Shown: in pieces, positions 59,953-64,000 of the stretch | How positions within the stretch are numbered: the stretch's first letter is position 1 | Layout: every line of letters starts with the position of its first letter | Assembly: GCF_007678455.1 (NCBI RefSeq) | Contig: NZ_VEEP01000001.1 | Coordinates: forward strand, 558,001 to 622,000 | DNA length: 64,000 bases | DNA from: Cytobacillus oceanisediminis 2691 | Lineage (GTDB): Bacteria; Bacillota; Bacilli; Bacillales; Cytobacillaceae | Reading direction: 5' to 3' | The notes under the pieces: generated by a model | What the model saw: only the letters and a program-made list of their open reading frames with translations | What the model was told of the DNA's origin: nothing | Database searches by the model: none | Made by a program: the position numbers and the translations under genes

Positions 59953-60732
59953 ATGGACTTACTATCAAAAACTAGAAAAATTAATGCCCTGCTCCAAAAA
60001 GCTGCCGGTAAACCGGTGAATTTCAAAGAGATGTCAGAGACACTAAGTGAAGTAATCGAAGCGAATATCTTTGTTGTCAGCCGCAGAGGTAAGCTGCTAG
60101 GCTTCGCCATCAACCAGCAAATCGAGAATGAGCGCATGGTTAAAATGCTTGAAGACCGTCAATTCCCAGAAGAGTATACAAAGAATCTATTCAACATCCA
60201 GGAGACATCTCCGAATTTGGATGTTGACAGTGAGTATACAGCATTCCCGGTTGAAAACAGAGAGTTATTCAAGAGCGGCTTAACAACAATCGTGCCAATC
60301 ATCGGTGGCGGCGAGCGACTTGGAACATTAATCCTTGCCCGTCTGGAAGAACAGTTCCATGATGATGATCTTATCCTTGGCGAATATGGCGCAACGGTTG
60401 TAGGGATGGAAATCCTGCGTGAAAAGGCTGAAGAAATCGAGGATGAGGCACGCAGCAAAGCTGTCGTCCAGATGGCGATCAGCTCACTATCATACAGTGA
60501 ACTTGAAGCAATCGAGCACATCTTTGAAGAACTTAATGGAAAGGAAGGCTTGCTTGTTGCATCAAAAATCGCAGACAGAGTCGGCATCACTCGTTCTGTC
60601 ATCGTAAACGCATTGCGTAAGCTTGAAAGCGCAGGCGTCATTGAATCACGTTCTTTAGGAATGAAGGGAACATACATTAAAGTATTGAACGATAAGTTCT
60701 TGTTTGAACTAGAAAAACTTAAAAATAGCTAA
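59953..60732 (+). CDS. codY: GTP- and branched-chain-amino-acid-sensing repressor CodY
   Basis: This 259-residue global regulator represses amino acid synthesis, transport, competence and motility genes when GTP and isoleucine/valine/leucine are plentiful. The N-terminal GAF domain (to about residue 155) binds the amino acids. The C-terminal winged helix reads [31 protein letters not shown] lies before the ATG. It directly precedes the flagellar operon, one of its known targets in B. subtilis. Confidence 0.97.
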   Translation: MDLLSKTRKINALLQKAAGKPVNFKEMSETLSEVIEANIFVVSRRGKLLGFAINQQIENERMVKMLEDRQFPEEYTKNLFNIQETSPNLDVDSEYTAFPVENRELFKSGLTTIVPIIGGGERLGTLILARLEEQFHDDDLILGEYGATVVGMEILREKAEEIEDEARSKAVVQMAISSLSYSELEAIEHIFEELNGKEGLLVASKIADRVGITRSVIVNALRKLESAGVIESRSLGMKGTYIKVLNDKFLFELEKLKNS

Positions 60733-60735
60733 AAG

Positions 60736-60812
60736 AAAATCCGCTGATCTCAGCGGATTTTACTTTGTTGACTAAAGGGGTTCGGATGGTCTCATTCCGA
60801 ATCCCTTTTTGT
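60736..60812 (+). terminator. Tandem intrinsic terminators after codY
   Basis: The first is AAAATCCGCTGA (60736-60747) with TCAGCGGATTTT (60750-60761), a perfect 12-bp stem. The second is GGGGTTCGGA (60777-60786) with TCCGAATCCC (60796-60805), including one G-U pair, then TTTTT. Two in a row should block read-through into fla/che. Confidence 0.85.
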
Positions 60813-60933
60813 CATTTGCTTAATTTAATCAAAGGGTAAACTACTTCGAAAAAAGCCTGGCCAGCTGTGTAGAAGCTTTATCAAAGTGCTGCAGGAACAT
60901 CTTGGACAAGTGAGAGACCCAGGAGACGCTAAA

Positions 60934-60996
60934 GACTGTTAGGAGGCTCTCCGCAGTCTCGCGGAAAGCGAGTGTCTGGAACCTAAATCAACAGTC
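60934..60996 (+). repeat. GC-rich intergenic repeat, family R3, copy 2 (degenerate)
   Basis: The unit is bounded by GACTGTT (60934-60940) and AACAGTC (60990-60996), inverted like the ends of copy 1. It holds CTCGCGGAAAGCGAGTGTCT, which matches the core of copy 1 (29998-30036). It is shorter, so the left half is probably lost. Flanking 60830-60933 shows weak resemblance to the missing part but nothing I can name. Confidence 0.5.
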
Positions 60997-61011
60997 AAGT
61001 ATGTCTTCATA

Positions 61012-61042
61012 AAAACTTCGCTGATGATCAGCGAAGTTTTTT
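61012..61042 (+). terminator. Gene-less perfect hairpin with T run
   Basis: AAAACTTCGCTGAT (61012-61025) pairs perfectly with ATCAGCGAAGTTTT (61027-61040) and TT follows. No gene precedes it; the last one, codY, has already two terminators. It could end an unannotated small RNA from 60813-61011, or be the relic of a lost gene. Confidence 0.6.
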
Positions 61043-61408
61043 GCATATAATAGAAATTTATGCTTGGATTAAATCGTTAAATGTTACAAAAAGATTGCTA
61101 TTTTTTTACACAGGTAGATGCAGAAGCGATTAACTTTATTAAAAAAATAAAGAAAATAATGGAAAATACATAAATTGTTATGAGTATTTTATCCTAATTA
61201 AGTAACTTTAAAGGTGGTTTTTTTAATTCCTTTGGCCCTATTTATCTAATAAAACTTGACAATAAAATGGGTGGTATTTTAAAAAATATAAAAAAAAGTA
61301 AGTGCATAGGTCTTTTGTACTGTTTTGTAAAATGAGCATTATGCATGATAAAAATTAACTGAAAGTACATAGACAGATTATTTCAGATTCTTTACAATTA
61401 GTGATAGA
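61043..61408 (+). other. AT-rich spacer upstream of the flagellar operon
   Basis: There are about 370 bases with very low G+C and no ORF. TTGACA occurs at 61257 without a good -10 at the right distance. I see no sigma-D promoter of the form TAAA-N15-GCCGATAT. Confidence 0.5.
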
Positions 61409-61448
61409 TTGACGAAATTCACCAAGGAATTACAAAATTCAGCAAAAT
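61409..61448 (+). promoter_or_regulatory. Putative flgB promoter overlapped by a CodY-like site
   Basis: TTGACG (61409-61414) and TACAAA (61431-61436) have a 16-bp spacer. AAAATTCAGCAAAAT (61434-61448) matches the CodY box AATTTTCWGAAAATT at 11 of 15 positions and sits over the -10/+1 region. CodY is known to repress fla/che in B. subtilis. Both calls are weak taken singly. Confidence 0.35.
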
Positions 61449-61478
61449 CATCCTGTTTTGTAAATGAGAGGTGTAAAA

Positions 61479-61874
61479 ATGAAGTTGTTTTCAAATACGG
61501 TATCGACGCTGGAACATGCGCTGAACTACTCTTCTGCAAAGCAGAAAGTTATTTCGCAAAATATTGCCAATGTTGATACGCCGAACTATAAAGCGAAGGA
61601 TGTGTCTTTCAAAGCGGTATTCCAGGATGTCATGGGACAATCCTTTCAAGCTCATAAATCGGACTCACGACATTATGATTTCAGCAGCAAGCCAAGCCGC
61701 ATGCCTGGAATCATCAGTAAACCAAACGTCAATTATAACGAGAATGGGAATAGCGTTGATTTGGATAAAGAAATGGCCGATATGGCAACGAATCAAATTT
61801 ACTACAATGCGCTGACTGAAAGAATCAATGGTAAATTCAATTCGCTCCAATCTGTCATAAGAGGAGGCAAGTAA
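61479..61874 (+). CDS. flgB: Flagellar basal-body rod protein FlgB
   Basis: This 131-residue proximal rod protein is exported by the flagellar type III system. The N terminus MKLFSNTVSTLEHAL and the rod signature ISQNIANVDTPNYKAKDV are visible, and the heptad C-terminal helix ends the protein. ATG 61479 has GAGAGGTG 5 bp upstream; ATG 61464 overlaps it. It is the first gene of the fla/che operon. Confidence 0.95.
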   Translation: MKLFSNTVSTLEHALNYSSAKQKVISQNIANVDTPNYKAKDVSFKAVFQDVMGQSFQAHKSDSRHYDFSSKPSRMPGIISKPNVNYNENGNSVDLDKEMADMATNQIYYNALTERINGKFNSLQSVIRGGK

Positions 61875-61876
61875 GG

Positions 61877-62326
61877 ATGACAATCTTTCATAGCATGAAC
61901 ACTACAGCTTCTGCGTTAACTGCGCAGCGTTTGAGAATGGACGTCATTTCCTCCAATATGGCGAATGTGGATTCCACAAGAGGGGTGAATGGAGAGCCTT
62001 ACCGCAGGAAGATGGTCGTCATGCAGCCAAAGGAAGGAAACTTTTCTTCATTTCTCAATAAAGCAATGGGAAAAACAGACAGCTCGGGAGCTGGAAATGG
62101 AGTTAAAGTAACAAGAATCATAGAAGACAGAGAAAACCCGCTCAAAATGATATATGATCCAGAGCATCCCGATGCAGATGCAGATGGCTATGTTGCATAT
62201 CCCAATGTGGACCCCTTGAGAGAAATGGTGGATTTGATAAGCGCTACTCGCTCCTATGAAGCAAACGTCACAGTTTTCAACGCCTCTAAAGGCATGATGA
62301 TGAAAGCACTTGAAATTGGAAAGTAA
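61877..62326 (+). CDS. flgC: Flagellar basal-body rod protein FlgC
   Basis: This 149-residue rod protein has the N-terminal FHSMNTTASALTAQRLRMDV and the rod motif SNMANVDSTRG. The C-terminal SATRSYEANVTVFNASKGM is diagnostic of FlgC/FlgG-type axial proteins. It starts 2 bp after the flgB stop. Confidence 0.97.
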   Translation: MTIFHSMNTTASALTAQRLRMDVISSNMANVDSTRGVNGEPYRRKMVVMQPKEGNFSSFLNKAMGKTDSSGAGNGVKVTRIIEDRENPLKMIYDPEHPDADADGYVAYPNVDPLREMVDLISATRSYEANVTVFNASKGMMMKALEIGK

Positions 62327-62338
62327 GGAGATAACTAA

Positions 62339-62650
62339 ATGAACACAGCTGGGATCAATTCAGTAACCCAAATGGTCAAGCCGTTTGAAACAAAAGGGTC
62401 TACTCCCACACCTACACCATACGAAGCGCAGAAAAGTTTTTCGTCCGTACTTAAGCAATCAATTGAAAATTTAAATCAAACCCAGCTTCAATCCGATATA
62501 CTGACAGAAAAATTGGCGCGTGGAGAAAATGTTGACCTCCACCAGGTGATGATCGCAAGCCAAAAGGCAAGCATAACACTGCAGGCAACCATGGAAGTCA
62601 GAAATAAAGTAATCGAAGCGTATCAGGAAATGATGAGAATGCAAGTTTAA
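62339..62650 (+). CDS. fliE: Flagellar hook-basal body protein FliE
   Basis: This 103-residue adaptor joins the MS ring (FliF) to the rod. The conserved C-terminal helices contain NVDLHQVMIASQKASITLQA and a terminal VRNKVIEAYQEMMRMQV. It lies 12 bp after flgC. Confidence 0.96.
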   Translation: MNTAGINSVTQMVKPFETKGSTPTPTPYEAQKSFSSVLKQSIENLNQTQLQSDILTEKLARGENVDLHQVMIASQKASITLQATMEVRNKVIEAYQEMMRMQV

Positions 62651-62678
62651 TATTATAGGCTAAAAACTAAGATTAGAT

Positions 62679-62717
62679 CGGTTATTAGCTGTATAAAAAG
62701 AAGAGACATAATAACCG
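62679..62717 (+). promoter_or_regulatory. Hairpin abutting the fliF ribosome site
   Basis: CGGTTATTA (62679-62687) pairs perfectly with TAATAACCG (62709-62717) across a 21-nt loop. The right arm runs straight into the GGGGGA ribosome site of fliF (62717-62722). It may tune fliF translation or protect the 3' end of a processed flgB-flgC-fliE transcript. Confidence 0.45.
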
Positions 62718-62727
62718 GGGGATTGAA

Positions 62728-64000
62728 ATGAAAGAAACCGTTCAAAAGTATCTACATACAATGAAGGATTTCTGGCAAGGGCGCACCAGAAAACAAAAAA
62801 TAAGTATTGGGGCTTCTATTTTCTTTGTTTTGACCGTTGCCGTCCTTACCGCCTTTTTTGTAACAAGGACTTCCCTAGTTCCGCTTTATAGCAATTTATC
62901 GCCCGCAGAGACTGGAACGATCAAAGAAAGTCTGGATGCCAGGGGCATTACATCTGAAATAACGGATGGCGGAAAAACCATCATGGTTCCCGAAGAGGCG
63001 GTCGATAGCTTGAAAGTAGAGCTGGCGGCTGAAGGGATTCCGAAATCTGGCAGTATCGATTATTCCTTCTTTAGCCAGAACGCAGGTATGGGCATGACAG
63101 ATAATGAGTTCAATGTATTGAAGCTTGAAGCCATGCAGACGGAATTGGCCAACTTGATGAAAGGAATCGACGGAGTAAATGATGCTAATGTAATGATTAA
63201 CCTTCCTGAAAAGGGGATATTCGTCAGTGATAATGCTGGGCCGGCTTCAGCATCCATCGTGCTAAATACAAGTCCGGGTTATCAATTCAAAGATGAACAG
63301 ATCACTGCTCTTTACCATCTGGTAGCAAAAAGTGTTCCGAATCTTCCTACAGATAATATCGTCATCATGAATCAGTTTTTTGAGTATTTTGATTTAAAAA
63401 ATGAAAAAAATTCCAGTGGTGCTACATTTGCCTCACAGCATGAAATAAAACAACAGATTGAAAGAGACGTCCAGAGACAAGTCCAAAACATGCTCGGAAC
63501 GCTTATGGGTCATGATAAAGTCGTTGTTTCAGTAACTGCCGATATTGACTTTACCCAGGAAAACAGGGAAGAAAACATTGTTGAGCCTGTTGATAAAGAA
63601 AATATGGAAGGCATCGCAATCAGTGCCCAGCGGATCACAGAGACATTCACCGGCAATGCAGATCAGGCTGGAGGAATTCCTGAAGGAGGAAATCCTGGTG
63701 AAACGACTGGTTCCCAATACCTTGAAGGAGCGACCGGGAACGGTGATTATGAGCGAGTGGAAGAGACCATTAATAATGAAGTAAGCAGGATCCGAAAAGA
63801 GATAACAGAAAGCCCGTACAAGGTGAGGGATTTGGGAATCCAGGTAATGGTTGAACCTCCGACTCCTGATGACCCTAATTCATTGCCTCAGGAAAGAAGA
63901 GAAGATATAACAAAAATCCTGGGTACGATTATAAGGACAACAATTGACAAAGATGCTCTTGGATCAGAGTTGACTGATGAATTGATCGAGGACAAAGTCG
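62728..64000 (+). CDS. fliF: Flagellar M-ring protein FliF (5' part)
   Basis: About 424 N-terminal residues of the MS-ring protein are present, and the frame is still open at the window end. The N terminus MKETVQKYLHTMKDFWQGRT is followed by a membrane segment (about residues 24-46) and the ring-building motif region with PLYSNLSPAET. A periplasmic-type domain follows, with TDNEFNVLKLEAMQTELAN and the VNDANVMINLPE stretch. The second membrane segment and the FliG-binding tail lie outside. ATG 62728 follows GGGGGA. Confidence 0.96.
   Translation, partial: MKETVQKYLHTMKDFWQGRTRKQKISIGASIFFVLTVAVLTAFFVTRTSLVPLYSNLSPAETGTIKESLDARGITSEITDGGKTIMVPEEAVDSLKVELAAEGIPKSGSIDYSFFSQNAGMGMTDNEFNVLKLEAMQTELANLMKGIDGVNDANVMINLPEKGIFVSDNAGPASASIVLNTSPGYQFKDEQITALYHLVAKSVPNLPTDNIVIMNQFFEYFDLKNEKNSSGATFASQHEIKQQIERDVQRQVQNMLGTLMGHDKVVVSVTADIDFTQENREENIVEPVDKENMEGIAISAQRITETFTGNADQAGGIPEGGNPGETTGSQYLEGATGNGDYERVEETINNEVSRIRKEITESPYKVRDLGIQVMVEPPTPDDPNSLPQERREDITKILGTIIRTTIDKDALGSELTDELIEDKV

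Overview
The window is a contiguous piece of a Firmicutes chromosome from the family Bacillaceae. Its gene order follows the pyr-to-fla/che region of Bacillus subtilis almost gene for gene. The proteins and small landmarks (SpoVM, RemA, FapR, PrkC/PrpC, CodY, low-GC-type ribosome binding sites, frequent TTG/GTG starts) point to an endospore-forming, motile bacillus. The three intergenic repeat families recall repeats I associate with Mesobacillus/Cytobacillus-type genomes, but the species cannot be fixed from the sequence alone. Nearly everything reads on the + strand; only rqcH and rpmB are on the - strand.

Layout: 1-4.4 kb holds the end of the pyrimidine operon (carB-pyrK-pyrD-pyrF-pyrE). 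4.4-9.5 kb holds rqcH (ribosome rescue) and a Ca2+ P-type ATPase, separated by tandem copies of a structured repeat. 9.5-23.8 kb is a long housekeeping cluster: yloC, remA, gmk, rpoZ, coaBC, priA, def, fmt, rsmB, rlmN, prpC, prkC, rsgA, rpe. 23.8-27.5 kb carries thiN, spoVM, rpmB, yloU and fakA. 27.5-33.8 kb carries recG and the FapR-controlled lipid genes fapR-plsX-fabD-fabG-acpP. 34-46 kb carries rnc, smc, ftsY, ylxM-ffh, rpsP-khpA, ylqD-rimM-trmD-rplS, lepB and rbgA. 46-55 kb carries rnhB, the FliK-like/FlhB-like pair ylqG-ylqH, sucCD, dprA and topA. 55.5-64 kb carries trmFO, xerC-hslV-hslU-codY, and the start of the fla/che operon (flgB-flgC-fliE-fliF, cut by the window end).

The genes group into nucleotide synthesis, translation and protein targeting, replication and chromosome maintenance, membrane lipid synthesis, envelope signalling by a Ser/Thr kinase/phosphatase pair, and nutrient control of motility by CodY. 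Many neighbours overlap by ATGA, which implies translational coupling.

The main surprises lie between the genes. (1) There are two 183-bp MITE-like elements with imperfect inverted ends and 8-bp target duplications, one of them inserted 28 bp before the rnc start. (2) There are five copies of a ~118-bp structured repeat whose arms show compensatory changes, one copy being enlarged to 239 bp by an insert that is itself foldable. (3) A decayed C-terminal scrap of sdaAA sits directly before recG, where B. subtilis has intact sdaAB-sdaAA. (4) A strong FapR operator lies at the fapR start site. (5) A possible CodY site lies on a putative flgB promoter. (6) Structured leaders precede sucC, rplS and fliF. 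No phage, CRISPR array, tRNA or rRNA was seen.
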